From the NCBI RefSeq assembly GCF_040954835.1, contig NW_027168309.1:496001-560000 (forward strand): a stretch of 64,000 bases of DNA, in the 5' to 3' direction. A program made the translations under genes and the position numbers. Positions 44,452-56,784 of this stretch are shown here, piece after piece. How positions within the stretch are numbered: the stretch's first letter is position 1; each line of letters begins with the position of its first letter. The notes under the pieces were generated by a model, which saw only the letters and a list, made by a program, of their open reading frames with translations, was not told the DNA's origin and made no database searches. Source of the DNA: Lepisosteus oculatus. Lineage: Eukaryota > Chordata > Actinopteri > Semionotiformes > Lepisosteidae.

Positions 44452-46320
44452 AGGGAGCGCCGCCGCTGCCGGCTTGAAATCATTTAACACGGAGGGCGAG
44501 GCGGCGGCGGTAACCTTTTTCAATGTCGCTCTCCGCTTCCCCCCAAAAAAAGCCAAATGACATTCTAGCACTCGGACACCCTTCAGAAGACTGAAGGGTG
44601 GCTTAAAGCTGGAAGGATTAGGTCTCCCCGTTCCGACGCGACAATCGAACTTCCTTAGGCAGAGAGAAAGCAACATCGAGGAGCGTCAACAAGACTTTAG
44701 AAGCTGCGACACACGCCACTTTCAGTCGCAGACACAGCAGTTTTAAAGGCAGGAATCGCCTTTGCGAACGCCATGAGAAACAGAACGCAAGCTCAGGTCC
44801 TGCGGTTTAACAAACAGCCTCGGCTTTCAAGCGACATTTCTTTTCTGGAGCGAATTCACTTTCAACTTCAAGAAATTCACACAACTTGCGAAATACGAAA
44901 TACAAATCTGGCTCATCGCTGCACAAGAAATACCGCCGGCTGGCAAGAAAATGACAACGGTGTTTTTCCTTAACGAAAAACTTCCCATGGAGAAAAACAA
45001 CGGCTGTGCGTCTCTGTCGGCTTGATTCAGTTTAATGCAAGTATTCATTCTCCTCCTGGAAAATACAGCTTGCGAAAGATGAAATACAATTCTTGGCTTT
45101 TCTGGGTGAGTGCAGAAGAAATCCTGCCGGCTGGCAGAAGAATTCCAGCCTTTTTTACTCTTTAACCACAAACTTGCGAATGATACAAAGCAAGCGGGGT
45201 GCGTTTCTGTGCAGCTGTTAACTGAACAGCTGCTGCTTCAAGCCCACCCAGGGCTCATTCCGATTTCAACATCATGCCCCCTGAAGGTAGACTGGATTTC
45301 TTTGCGAAGCATTCACCTTTTGGACGTTTCAGGAAAGGTGCGTGTCGATGCCAGACTTGAAAAGCTTTCCATACAAAGAAACAACATAGTGCTTTTGATT
45401 GATGGGAAACGGCAAGAGCGGTTTGAGCAGCTCCGGCCTCTCAACCGCTTTACAATGTGATCGGCACCTCGGTAGCCAGTTTAGAAGGCTGAAAAGGATG
45501 CTGGAAGCACAGCGACGTTCTAAAACCAGCGCTTGAAAAGCATCTGCATACATAAAATGTCCATTTCCCCAAAGCTGAATCTGCATCTTCAGAAGATTGT
45601 CAGCTATACGTTTTCGTTCTTTGTTTCCTTTTTTTACGACAAGCTTTCGAGAAATGAACTGTCTATTGTGATGAAGGCTGCGTTAGAAATTGTGCATCTA
45701 GCTTAGTTCAATGAAATCGGGAGGTGCACCTGTCTCAAGCGGATGGCTCTTTGCAGGCACACTACGGAAACCTGCGGGCGCAAGTTGGGAGAAGTGACTC
45801 TTGCAGAGTGTTGAGCTTCGAGAAGAGGGCTCCGCTCAGGAAGATATTTCCACATGTTGAAGAGTCGCTTTTCGCCCTTTCTTTCCCACATTTTTCCAGT
45901 GCGGTTATTGATCGCGTTCAAAATGTTTTCCCAACGTACGTGTTACCTGCAAAATCACAGTGAAACTGTTATGCCGAAAAGATTCCTAATAGTTATTGTA
46001 TTAGAATAGCTCTCCAATTTCTTAGCCTTCGTACACGCAATGTTTAAGGAAACGCTAGAGTAAATGAAACTGTAAATAGACAGGAGCTCTTCTTAGTTTT
46101 CATACAAGTTATGATGGCTGCAGCTCCTATCTGCGTCCGGGTGACCGGAGCCAAGGGATTATCTGCGGAACCTTTGATTTATCTCTCGGGCAAGGAGCTA
46201 GATACGCCCTTTTCATCTCGGTTTGATCACACCTGTGCATTAAAACGCAGTGCTCGGTACCATCGAGGTGTAAGAGGTTCAAGGATGAGCGGGAAACTTT
46301 GTTAATAAGGAGACGGGCAC

Positions 46321-46393
46321 CGCCCAACGTGGGGCTCGAACCCACGACCCTGAGATTAAGAGTCTCATGCTCTACCGACTGAGCTAGCCGGGC
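46321..46393 (-). tRNA. tRNA-Lys-CTT: tRNA-Lys (CTT), unit 12
   Basis: No change seen against 1099-1171. Confidence 0.98.
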
Positions 46394-47214
46394 GCCGGTG
46401 GAGCTGGTGGTTAACTTGTCCCTGTTGACGGCAATTTGACAAGGTATACTTCCTGGCTTTTCATCATGTGCTGACCGGATTCGAGAGTAGCACACCCTGT
46501 TCTTTGTTGATTACTGTACCTCCAGCAGCGCAAATGTCAGTAATCATTGAAATGTACGACCTACAATCTCCTCAGCATGCCCGCGTGGACTCCTCAGTGA
46601 TCATCCTTCTACGTTCTGCTGTAGTTTTCATGCAAGTGAAAACCGTGCTCCAAATAACAGCGGCACAGTTGTATCCTGCGGTAAGCATTCTTCTAATTCC
46701 ATCGTTTTGCTCCAGGTAAAAGGTAGCGCATCATACGGTTGATATTCCAAGGTTTCAGAGTCCGTATTGGATGGCTTGGATGCAGACATCGCTCAGAGCT
46801 CCCAGTATGATTTTCCCGAGTTCAGTTTTGCAGTGTTTTAGTGCTTTACTACTTCCAGTGGGCCTTTGAATGCTCTGCTAAGTAGAGACGTGACATAATT
46901 ACTAATGCGACCGAGTGTGCTGGCTGTTCCTGGTTCGTAATGATTAACGCGAGAAATCAATATAAACATAACTGCTTCGATTTCGAGGTTCAGTTGAAGC
47001 TTTCAAAGAAACTATCAAAGACCTCAGAACAACCGAAGACACATTTGGTCATCTCCGTATTGGTGAAGATTAAAGAGTCCCGCAAGTGTCAAGCTTGCAC
47101 AAACACACACGAGAGAGAAACTCAGGACAGAATTTAAAGAAAGGGAGATGCAGACTATTTGAAGGCACTTTGCTAACCCAATGGCACGCTTATGAATCGT
47201 GCATAGGACACATG

Positions 47215-47286
47215 TAGCAGAGGATGGTTTCGATCCATCGACCTCTGGGTTATGGGCCCAGCACGCTTCCGCTGCGCCACTCTGCT
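47215..47286 (-). tRNA. tRNA-iMet-CAT: Initiator tRNA-Met, unit 12
   Basis: No change seen against 1993-2064. Confidence 0.98.
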
Positions 47287-47565
47287 GACGGCCTCTCTGC
47301 GTGTGGCGCACAACTGCTCTTTTTATTTCCTACATAAGTGATGAAAGAGTTGAAAGTTTCAACGACAAACGCAGACGTCACTTTGAGCGCTTGGTGTTGT
47401 AGCACAAATCATCACATGCTGCTCTACACTGGATTATAAAAGCCGACACATTTTCCAAACATTTTAATGCTGGAGTCACACTGTAGTATTAATAACAGTG
47501 CGATACTCGAGGAGCGTAGTGGGATCGCGGTGGCTCATCAGACCGCCCCGGGACAGGGGGCCCGC

Positions 47566-47648
47566 GTCAGGATGGCCGAGCGGTCTAAGGCGCTGCGTTC
47601 AGGTCGCAGTCTCCCCTGGAGGCGTGGGTTCGAATCCCACTCCTGACA
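47566..47648 (+). tRNA. tRNA-Leu-CAG: tRNA-Leu (CAG), unit 12
   Basis: No change seen against 2344-2426. Confidence 0.98.
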
Positions 47649-48480
47649 AAAAGCTTGCTCAGTGCCGTCTCCAGTCGGGTGCAAATGGGTGAAGCAGCCT
47701 GCCGCGGGGAACGTGCGCCGATAGGCGTAGGTGTATCCCCTGCCTCTTCCGATTTAGCTCGTGCTCCATAGGATGGAAGCGGATGCTCTGGCTTTTTGAC
47801 TCGAATATAACCTGATCACAACAGAAGACCGTGCAGCCCAGTGCTGGTTTAAGAATGCCTCGTGTCTTCAGGCCCCTATTCCTTCAGGTTACCCCTTTGG
47901 AATAGTCGTCCGAAAAAGACGGGAAAGGAAAAGCATGTAAGCTCCCACACACTGCGTTAGCATTAGCGGTTGGAATCTGATGGGAGAAAAGCAACCTGGC
48001 TCGCCGTCAAGCAATCCATCCCTGGTCTCCCACGTGACAGGCGGGGATACGCACCACTATACTAACGAGGAGCGCTTGCTTGGCGCTTGAAGACACTTCC
48101 TCTTGCGGCTACTACTGTTTCCGGTTTCGTCTTTTCTTTTCATTCCTCCCAGAGGAGCGCATGAAAACGTTTCCATCTGCGCCATCCTCACCCCTCCAAT
48201 GCTATGGTCCCTGCTCCTCCTGGTGCACTGCAAACACTCATTCAGCCGGTTCTTTCAGTTTGAATACTTAGGTCTACAAAGGCTGGAAGTAGGGCGCAAG
48301 ACATGCCAATGCCAAAAGCGTGGCAGTGTGCTTCCAGCTGTGAAATGTCACTGGTGGATGTTGAAGACATTACTTCCAAGGCAGCAGGTCCAAGCGATTT
48401 AGCGTTTGTACAAGAAGCAGGAAGAGAGAAACGGCACTCCGCCTTTTTCTGGGCAGGCCGAAGCGACAGGAGAAGGGCGC

Positions 48481-48562
48481 CGTAGTCGGCAGGATTCGAG
48501 CCAACGCGGGGAGACCCCAATGGCTTTCTAGCCCATCGCCTTAACCGCTCGGCCACGACTAC
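48481..48562 (-). tRNA. tRNA-Ser-AGA: tRNA-Ser (AGA), unit 12, T-stem variant
   Basis: Carries the U51 variant (base 48503) of units 2-4, alone among the alternating units. Confidence 0.85.
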
Positions 48563-50431
48563 AGGGAGCGCCGCCGCCGCCGGCTTGCAATCATTTAACA
48601 CGGAGGGCGAGGCGGCGGCGGTAACCTTTTTCAATGTCGCTCTCCGCTTCCCCCCAAAAAAAGCCAAATGACATGCTAGCACTCGGACACCCTTCAGAAG
48701 ACTGAAGGGTGGCTTAAAGCTGGAAGGATTAGGTCTCCCCGTTCCGACGCGACAATCGAACTTCCTTAGGCAGAGAGAAAGCAACATCGAGGAGCGTCAA
48801 CAAGACTTTAGAAGCTGCGACACACGCCACTTTCAGTCGCAGACACAGCAGTTTTAAAGGCAGGAATCGCCTTTGCGAACGCCATGAGAAACAGAACGCA
48901 AGCTCAGGTCCTGCGGTTTAACAAACAGCCTCGGCTTTCAAGCGACATTTCTTTTCTGGAGCGAATTCACTTTCAACTTCAAGAAATTCACACAACTTGC
49001 GAAATACGAAATACAAATCTGGCTCATCGCTGCACAAGAAATACCGCCGGCTGGCAAGAAAATGACAACGGTGTTTTTCCTTAACGAAAAACTTCCCATG
49101 GAGAAAAACAACGGCTGTGCGTCTCTGTCGGCTTGATTCAGTTTAATGCAAGTATTCATTCTCCTCCTGGAAAATACAGCTTGCGAAAGATGAAATACAA
49201 TTCTTGGCTTTTCTGGGTGAGTGCAGAAGAAATCCTGCCGGCTGGCAGAAGAATTCCAGCCTTTTTTACTCTTTAACCACAAACTTGCGAATGATACAAA
49301 GAGAGCGGGGTGCGTTTCTGTGCAGCTGTTAACTGAACAGCTGCTGCTTCAAGCCCACCCAGGGCTCATTCCGATTTCAACATCATGCCCCCTGAAGGTA
49401 GACTGGATTTCTTTGCGAAGCATTCACCTTTTGGACGTTTCAGGAAAGGTGCGTGTCGATGCCAGACTTGAAAAGCTTTCCATACAAAGAAACAACATAG
49501 TGCTTTTGATTGATGGGAAACGGCAAGAGCGGTTTGAGCAGCTCCGGCCTCTCAACCGCTTTACAATGTGATCGGCACCTCGGTAGCCAGTTTAGAAGGC
49601 TGAAAAGGATGCTGGAAGCACAGCGACGTTCTAAAACCAGCGCTTGAAAAGCATCTGCATACATAAAATGTCCATTTCCCCAAAGATGAATCTGCATCTT
49701 CAGAAGATTGTCAGCTATACGTTTTCGTTCTTTGTTTCCTTTTTTTACGACAAGCTTTCGAGAAATGAACTGTCTATTGTGATGAAGGCTGCATTAGAAA
49801 TTGTGCATCTAGCTTAGTTCAATGAAATCGGGAGGTGCACCTGTCTCAAGCGGATGGCTCTTTGCAGGCACACTACGGAAACCTGCGGGCGCAAGTTGGG
49901 AGAAGTGACTCTTGCAGAGTGTTGAGCTTCGAGAAGAGGGCTCCGCTCAGGAAGATATTTCCACATGTTGAAGAGTCGCTTTTCGCCCTTTCTTTCCCAC
50001 ATTTTTCCAGTGCGGTTATTGATCGCGTTCAAAATGTTTTCCCAACGTACGTGTTACCTGCAAAATCACAGTGAAACTGTTATGCCGAAAAGATTCCTAA
50101 TAGTTATTGTATTAGAATAGCTCTCCAATTTCTTAGCCTTCGTACACGCAATGTTTAAGGAAACGCTAGAGTAAATGAAACTGTAAATAGACAGGAGCTC
50201 TTCTTAGTTTTCATACAAGTTATGATGGCTGCAGCTCCTATCTGCGTCCGGGTGACCGGAGCCAAGGGATTATCTGCGGAACCTTTGATTTATCTCTCGG
50301 GCAAGGAGCTAGATACGCCCTTTTCATCTCGGTTTGATCACACCTGTGCATTAAAACGCAGTGCTCGGTACCATCGAGGTGTAAGAGGTTCAAGGATGAG
50401 CGGGAAACTTTGTTAATAAGGAGACGGGCAC

Positions 50432-50504
50432 CGCCCAACGTGGGGCTCGAACCCACGACCCTGAGATTAAGAGTCTCATGCTCTACCGACTGAGCTAGCC
50501 GGGC
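50432..50504 (-). tRNA. tRNA-Lys-CTT: tRNA-Lys (CTT), unit 13
   Basis: No change seen against 1099-1171. Confidence 0.98.
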
Positions 50505-51325
50505 GCCGGTGGAGCTGGTGGTTAACTTGTCCCTGTTGACGGCAATTTGACAAGGTATACTTCCTGGCTTTTCATCATGTGCTGACCGGATTCGAGAGTA
50601 GCACACCCTGTTCTTTGTTGATTACTGTACCTCCAGCAGCGCAAATGTCAGTAATCATTGAAATGTACGACCTACAATCTCCTCAGCATGCCCGCGTGGA
50701 CTCCTCAGTGATCATCCTTCTACGTTCTGCTGTAGTTTTCATGCAAGTGAAAACCGTGCTCCAAATAACAGCCGCACAGTTGTATCCTGCGGTAAGCATT
50801 CTTCTAATTCCATCGTTTTGCTCCAGGTAAAAGGTAGCGCATCATACGGTTGATATTCCAAGGTTTCAGAGTCCGTATTGGATGGCTTGGATGCAGACAT
50901 CGCTCAGAGCTCCCAGTATGATTTTCCCGAGTTCAGTTTTGCAGTGTTTTAGTGCTTTACTACTTCCAGTGGGCCTTTGAATGCTCTGCTAAGTAGAGAC
51001 GTGACATAATTACTAATGCGACCGAGTGTGCTGGCTGTTCCTGGTTCGTAATGATTAACGCGAGAAATCAATATAAACATAACTGCTTCGATTTCGAGGT
51101 TCAGTTGAAGCTTTCAAAGAAACTATCAAAGACCTCAGAACAACCGAAGACACATTTGGTCATCTCCGTATTGGTGAAGATTAAAGAGTCCCGCAAGTGT
51201 CAAGCTTGCACAAACACACACGAGAGAGAAACTCAGGACAGAATTTAAAGAAAGGGAGATGCAGACTATTTGAAGGCACTTTGCTAACCCAATGGCATGC
51301 TTAGGAATCGTGCATAGGACACACG

Positions 51326-51397
51326 TAGCAGAGGATGGTTTCGATCCATTGACCTCTGGGTTATGGGCCCAGCACGCTTCCGCTGCGCCACTCTGCT
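51326..51397 (-). tRNA. tRNA-iMet-CAT: Initiator tRNA-Met, unit 13, T-stem mutant
   Basis: C to T at 51350 on the plus strand gives A instead of G at canonical position 49, turning the first T-stem pair G49-C65 into an A-C mismatch. The other initiator features are intact. It is transcribable in principle, because A and B boxes are untouched, but folding or stability of the product should be weaker. Confidence 0.95.
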
Positions 51398-51676
51398 GAC
51401 AGCCGCTCTGCGTGTGGCGCACAACTGCTCTTTTTATTTCCTACATAAGTGATGAAAGAGTTGAAAGTTTCAACGACAAACGCAGACGTCACTTTGAGCG
51501 CTTGGTGTTGTAGCACAAATCATCACATGCTGCTCTACACTGGATTATAAAAGCCGACACATTTTCCAAACATTTTAATGCTGGAGTCACACTGTAGTAT
51601 TAATAACAGTGCGATACTCGAGGAGCGTAGTGGGATCGCGGTGGCTCATCAGACCGCCCCGGGACAGGGGGCCCGC

Positions 51677-51759
51677 GTCAGGATGGCCGAGCGGTCTAAG
51701 GCGCTGCGTTCAGGTCGCAGTCTCCCCTGGAGGCGTGGGTTCAAATCCCACTCCTGACA
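51677..51759 (+). tRNA. tRNA-Leu-CAG: tRNA-Leu (CAG), unit 13, T-loop variant
   Basis: G to A at 51743 makes the B box GGTTCAAATCC (A57). A purine at 57 is compatible with the B-box consensus, so function is probably kept. Confidence 0.96.
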
Positions 51760-52591
51760 AAAAGCTTGCTCAGTGCCGTCTCCAGTCGGGTGCAAATGGG
51801 TGAAGCAGCCTGCCGCGGGGAACGTGCGCCGATAGGCGTAGGTGTATCCCCTGCCTCTTCCGATTTAGCTCGTGCTCCATAGGATGGAAGCGGATGCTCT
51901 GGCTTTTTGACTCGAATATAACCTGATCACAACAGAAGGCCGTGCAGCCCAGTGCTGGTTTAAGAATGCCTCGTGTCTTCAGGCCCCTATTCCTTCAGGT
52001 TACCCCTTTGGAATAGTCGTCCGAAAAAGACGGGAAAGGAAAAGCATGTAAGCTCCCACACACTGCGTTAGCATTAGCGGTTGGAATCTGATGGGAGAAA
52101 AGCAACCTGGCTCGCCGTCAAGCAATCCATCCCTGGTCTCCCACGTGACAGGCGGGGATACGCACCACTATACTAACGAGGAGCGCTTGCTTGGCGCTTG
52201 AAGACACTTCCTCTTGCGGCTACTACTGTTTCCGGTTTCGTCTTTTCTTTTCATTCCTCCCAGAGGAGCGCATGAAAACGTTTCCATCTGCGCCATCCTC
52301 ACCCCTCCAATGCTATGGTCCCTGCTCCTCCTGGTGCACTGCAAACACTCATTCAGCCGGTTCTTTCAGTTTGAATACTTAGGTCTTCAAAGGCTGGAAG
52401 TAGGGCGCAAGACATGCCAATGCCAAAAGCGTGGCAGTGTGCTTCCAGCTGTGAAATGTCACTGGTGGATGTTGAAGACATTACTTCCAAGGCAGCAGGT
52501 CCAAGCGATTTAGCGTTTGTACAAGAAGCAGGAAGAGAGAAACGGCACTCCGCCTTTTTCTGGGCAGGCCGAAGCGACAGGAGAAGGGCGC

Positions 52592-52673
52592 CGTAGTCGG
52601 CAGGATTCGAGCCGACGCGGGGAGACCCCAATGGCTTTCTAGCCCATCGCCTTAACCGCTCGGCCACGACTAC
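52592..52673 (-). tRNA. tRNA-Ser-AGA: tRNA-Ser (AGA), unit 13
   Basis: Same form as the unit 1 gene. Confidence 0.85.
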
Positions 52674-54542
52674 AGGGAGCGCCGCCGCTGCCGGCTTGCA
52701 ATCATTTAACACGGAGGGCGAGGCGGCGGCGGTAACCTTTTTCAATGTCGCTCTCCGCTTCCCCCCAAAAAAAGCCAAATGACATTCTAGCACTCGGACA
52801 CCCTTCAGAAGACTGAAGGGTGGCTTAAAGCTGGAAGGATTAGGTCTCCCCGTTCCGACGCGACAATCGAACTTCCTTAGGCAGAGAGAAAGCAACATCG
52901 AGGAGCGTCAACAAGACTTTAGAAGCTGCGACACACGCCACTTTCAGTCGCAGACACAGCAGTTTTAAAGGCAGGAATCGCCTTTGCGAACGCCATGAGA
53001 AACAGAACGCAAGCTCAGGTCCTGCGGTTTAACAAACAGCCTCGGCTTTCAAGCGACATTTCTTTTCTGGAGCGAATTCACTTTCAACTTCAAGAAATTC
53101 ACACAACTTGCGAAATACGAAATACAAATCTGGCTCATCGCTGCACAAGAAATACCGCCGGCTGGCAAGAAAATGACAACGGTGTTTTTCCTTAACGAAA
53201 AACTTCCCATGGAGAAAAACAACGGCTGTGCGTCTCTGTCGGCTTGATTCAGTTTAATGCAAGTATTCATTCTCCTCCTGGAAAATACAGCTTGCGAAAG
53301 ATGAAATACAATTCTTGGCTTTTCTGGGTGAGTGCAGAAGAAATCCTGCCGGCTGGCAGAAGAATTCCAGCCTTTTTTACTCTTTAACCACAAACTTGCG
53401 AATGATACAAAGCAAGCGGGGTGCGTTTCTGTGCAGCTGTTAACTGAACAGCTGCTGCTTCAAGCCCACCCAGGGCTCATTCCGATTTCAACATCATGCC
53501 CCCTGAAGGTAGACTGGATTTCTTTGCGAAGCATTCACCTTTTGGACGTTTCAGGAAAGGTGCGTGTCGATGCCAGACTTGAAAAGCTTTCCATACAAAG
53601 AAACAACATAGTGCTTTTGATTGATGGGAAACGGCAAGAGCGGTTTGAGCAGCTCCGGCCTCTCAACCGCTTTACAATGTGATCGGCACCTCGGTAGCCA
53701 GTTTAGAAGGCTGAAAAGGATGCTGGAAGCACAGCGACGTTCTAAAACCAGCGCTTGAAAAGCATCTGCATACATAAAATGTCCATTTCCCCAAAGCTGA
53801 ATCTGCATCTTCAGAAGATTGTCAGCTATACGTTTTCGTTCTTTGTTTCCTTTTTTTACGACAAGCTTTCGAGAAATGAACTGTCTATTGTGATGAAGGC
53901 TGCGTTAGAAATTGTGCATCTAGCTTAGTTCAATGAAATCGGGAGGTGCACCTGTCTCAAGCGGATGGCTCTTTGCAGGCACACTACGGAAACCTGCGGG
54001 CGCAAGTTGGGAGAAGTGACTCTTGCAGAGTGTTGAGCTTCGAGAAGAGGGCTCCGCTCAGGAAGATATTTCCACATGTTGAAGAGTCGCTTTTCGCCCT
54101 TTCTTTCCCACATTTTTCCAGTGCGGTTATTGATCGCGTTCAAAATGTTTTCCCAACGTACGTGTTACCTGCAAAATCACAGTGAAACTGTTATGCCGAA
54201 AAGATTCCTAATAGTTATTGTATTAGAATAGCTCTCCAATTTCTTAGCCTTCGTACACGCAATGTTTAAGGAAACGCTAGAGTAAATGAAACTGTAAATA
54301 GACAGGAGCTCTTCTTAGTTTTCATACAAGTTATGATGGCTGCAGCTCCTATCTGCGTCCGGGTGACCGGAGCCAAGGGATTATCTGCGGAACCTTTGAT
54401 TTATCTCTCGGGCAAGGAGCTAGATACGCCCTTTTCATCTCGGTTTGATCACACCTGTGCATTAAAACGCAGTGCTCGGTACCATCGAGGTGTAAGAGGT
54501 TCAAGGATGAGCGGGAAACTTTGTTAATAAGGAGACGGGCAC

Positions 54543-54615
54543 CGCCCAACGTGGGGCTCGAACCCACGACCCTGAGATTAAGAGTCTCATGCTCTACCGA
54601 CTGAGCTAGCCGGGC
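54543..54615 (-). tRNA. tRNA-Lys-CTT: tRNA-Lys (CTT), unit 14
   Basis: No change seen against 1099-1171. Confidence 0.98.
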
Positions 54616-55436
54616 GCCGGTGGAGCTGGTGGTTAACTTGTCCCTGTTGACGGCAATTTGACAAGGTATACTTCCTGGCTTTTCATCATGTGCTGACCGG
54701 ATTCGAGAGTAGCACACCCTGTTCTTTGTTGATTACTGTACCTCCAGCAGCGCAAATGTCAGTAATCATTGAAATGTACGACCTACAATCTCCTCAGCAT
54801 GCCCGCGTGGACTCCTCAGTGATCATCCTTCTACGTTCTGCTGTAGTTTTCATGCAAGTGAAAACCGTGCTCCAAATAACAGCGGCACAGTTGTATCCTG
54901 CGGTAAGCATTCTTCTAATTCCATCGTTTTGCTCCAGGTAAAAGGTAGCGCATCATACGGTTGATATTCCAAGGTTTCAGAGTCCGTATTGGATGGCTTG
55001 GATGCAGACATCGCTCAGAGCTCCCAGTATGATTTTCCCGAGTTCAGTTTTGCAGTGTTTTAGTGCTTTACTACTTCCAGTGGGCCTTTGAATGCTCTGC
55101 TAAGTAGAGACGTGACATAATTACTAATGCGACCGAGTGTGCTGGCTGTTCCTGGTTCGTAATGATTAACGCGAGAAATCAATATAAACATAACTGCTTC
55201 GATTTCGAGGTTCAGTTGAAGCTTTCAAAGAAACTATCAAAGACCTCAGAACAACCGAAGACACATTTGGTCATCTCCGTATTGGTGAAGATTAAAGAGT
55301 CCCGCAAGTGTCAAGCTTGCACAAACACACACGAGAGAGAAACTCAGGACAGAATTTAAAGAAAGGGAGATGCAGACTATTTGAAGGCACTTTGCTAACC
55401 CAATGGCACGCTTATGAATCGTGCATAGGACACATG

Positions 55437-55508
55437 TAGCAGAGGATGGTTTCGATCCATCGACCTCTGGGTTATGGGCCCAGCACGCTTCCGCTGCGCC
55501 ACTCTGCT
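55437..55508 (-). tRNA. tRNA-iMet-CAT: Initiator tRNA-Met, unit 14
   Basis: No change seen against 1993-2064. It lies between the two mutant copies of units 13 and 15. Confidence 0.98.
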
Positions 55509-55787
55509 GACGGCCTCTCTGCGTGTGGCGCACAACTGCTCTTTTTATTTCCTACATAAGTGATGAAAGAGTTGAAAGTTTCAACGACAAACGCAGACGT
55601 CACTTTGAGCGCTTGGTGTTGTAGCACAAATCATCACATGCTGCTCTACACTGGATTATAAAAGCCGACACATTTTCCAAACATTTTAATGCTGGAGTCA
55701 CACTGTAGTATTAATAACAGTGCGATACTCGAGGAGCGTAGTGGGATCGCGGTGGCTCATCAGACCGCCCCGGGACAGGGGGCCCGC

Positions 55788-55870
55788 GTCAGGATGGCCG
55801 AGCGGTCTAAGGCGCTGCGTTCAGGTCGCAGTCTCCCCTGGAGGCGTGGGTTCGAATCCCACTCCTGACA
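55788..55870 (+). tRNA. tRNA-Leu-CAG: tRNA-Leu (CAG), unit 14
   Basis: No change seen against 2344-2426. Confidence 0.98.
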
Positions 55871-56702
55871 AAAAGCTTGCTCAGTGCCGTCTCCAGTCGG
55901 GTGCAAATGGGTGAAGCAGCCTGCCGCGGGGAACGTGCGCCGATAGGCGTAGGTGTATCCCCTGCCTCTTCCGATTTAGCTCGTGCTCCATAGGATGGAA
56001 GCGGATGCTCTGGCTTTTTGACTCGAATATAACCTGATCACAACAGAAGACCGTGCAGCCCAGTGCTGGTTTAAGAATGCCTCGTGTCTTCAGGCCCCTA
56101 TTCCTTCAGGTTACCCCTTTGGAATAGTCGTCCGAAAAAGACGGGAAAGGAAAAGCATGTAAGCTCCCACACACTGCGTTAGCATTAGCGGTTGGAATCT
56201 GATGGGAGAAAAGCAACCTGGCTCGCCGTCAAGCAATCCATCCCTGGTCTCCCACGTGACAGGCGGGGATACGCACCACTATACTAACGAGGAGCGCTTG
56301 CTTGGCGCTTGAAGACACTTCCTCTTGCGGCTACTACTGTTTCCGGTTTCGTCTTTTCTTTTCATTCCTCCCAGAGGAGCGCATGAAAACGTTTCCATCT
56401 GCGCCATCCTCACCCCTCCAATGCTATGGTCCCTGCTCCTCCTGGTGCACTGCAAACACTCATTCAGCCGGTTCTTTCAGTTTGAATACTTAGGTTTTCA
56501 AAGGCTGGAAGTAGGGCGCAAGACATGCCAATGCCAAAAGCGTGGCAGTGTGCTTCCAGCTGTGAAATGTCACTGGTGGATGTTGAAGACATTACTTCCA
56601 AGGCAGCAGGTCCAAGCGATTTAGCGTTTGTACAAGAAGCAGGAAGAGAGAAACGGCACTCCGCCTTTTTCTGGGCAGGCCGAAGCGACAGGAGAAGGGC
56701 GC

Positions 56703-56784
56703 CGTAGTCGGCAGGATTCGAGCCGACGCGGGGAGACCCCAATGGCTTTCTAGCCCATCGCCTTAACCGCTCGGCCACGACTAC
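56703..56784 (-). tRNA. tRNA-Ser-AGA: tRNA-Ser (AGA), unit 14
   Basis: Same form as the unit 1 gene. Confidence 0.85.

Larger units (their letters stand above)
41112..45222. repeat. Repeat unit 11 (type B)
   Basis: Matches unit 9, including A at 3366. Confidence 0.95.
45223..49333. repeat. Repeat unit 12 (type A with unit 2-4 markers)
   Basis: Type A, but it carries A at offset 3054 and the tRNA-Ser T-stem change otherwise seen only in units 2-4. Confidence 0.95.
49334..53444. repeat. Repeat unit 13 (type B)
   Basis: B form with a changed initiator tRNA-Met shared with unit 15, and a private change in tRNA-Leu. Confidence 0.95.
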
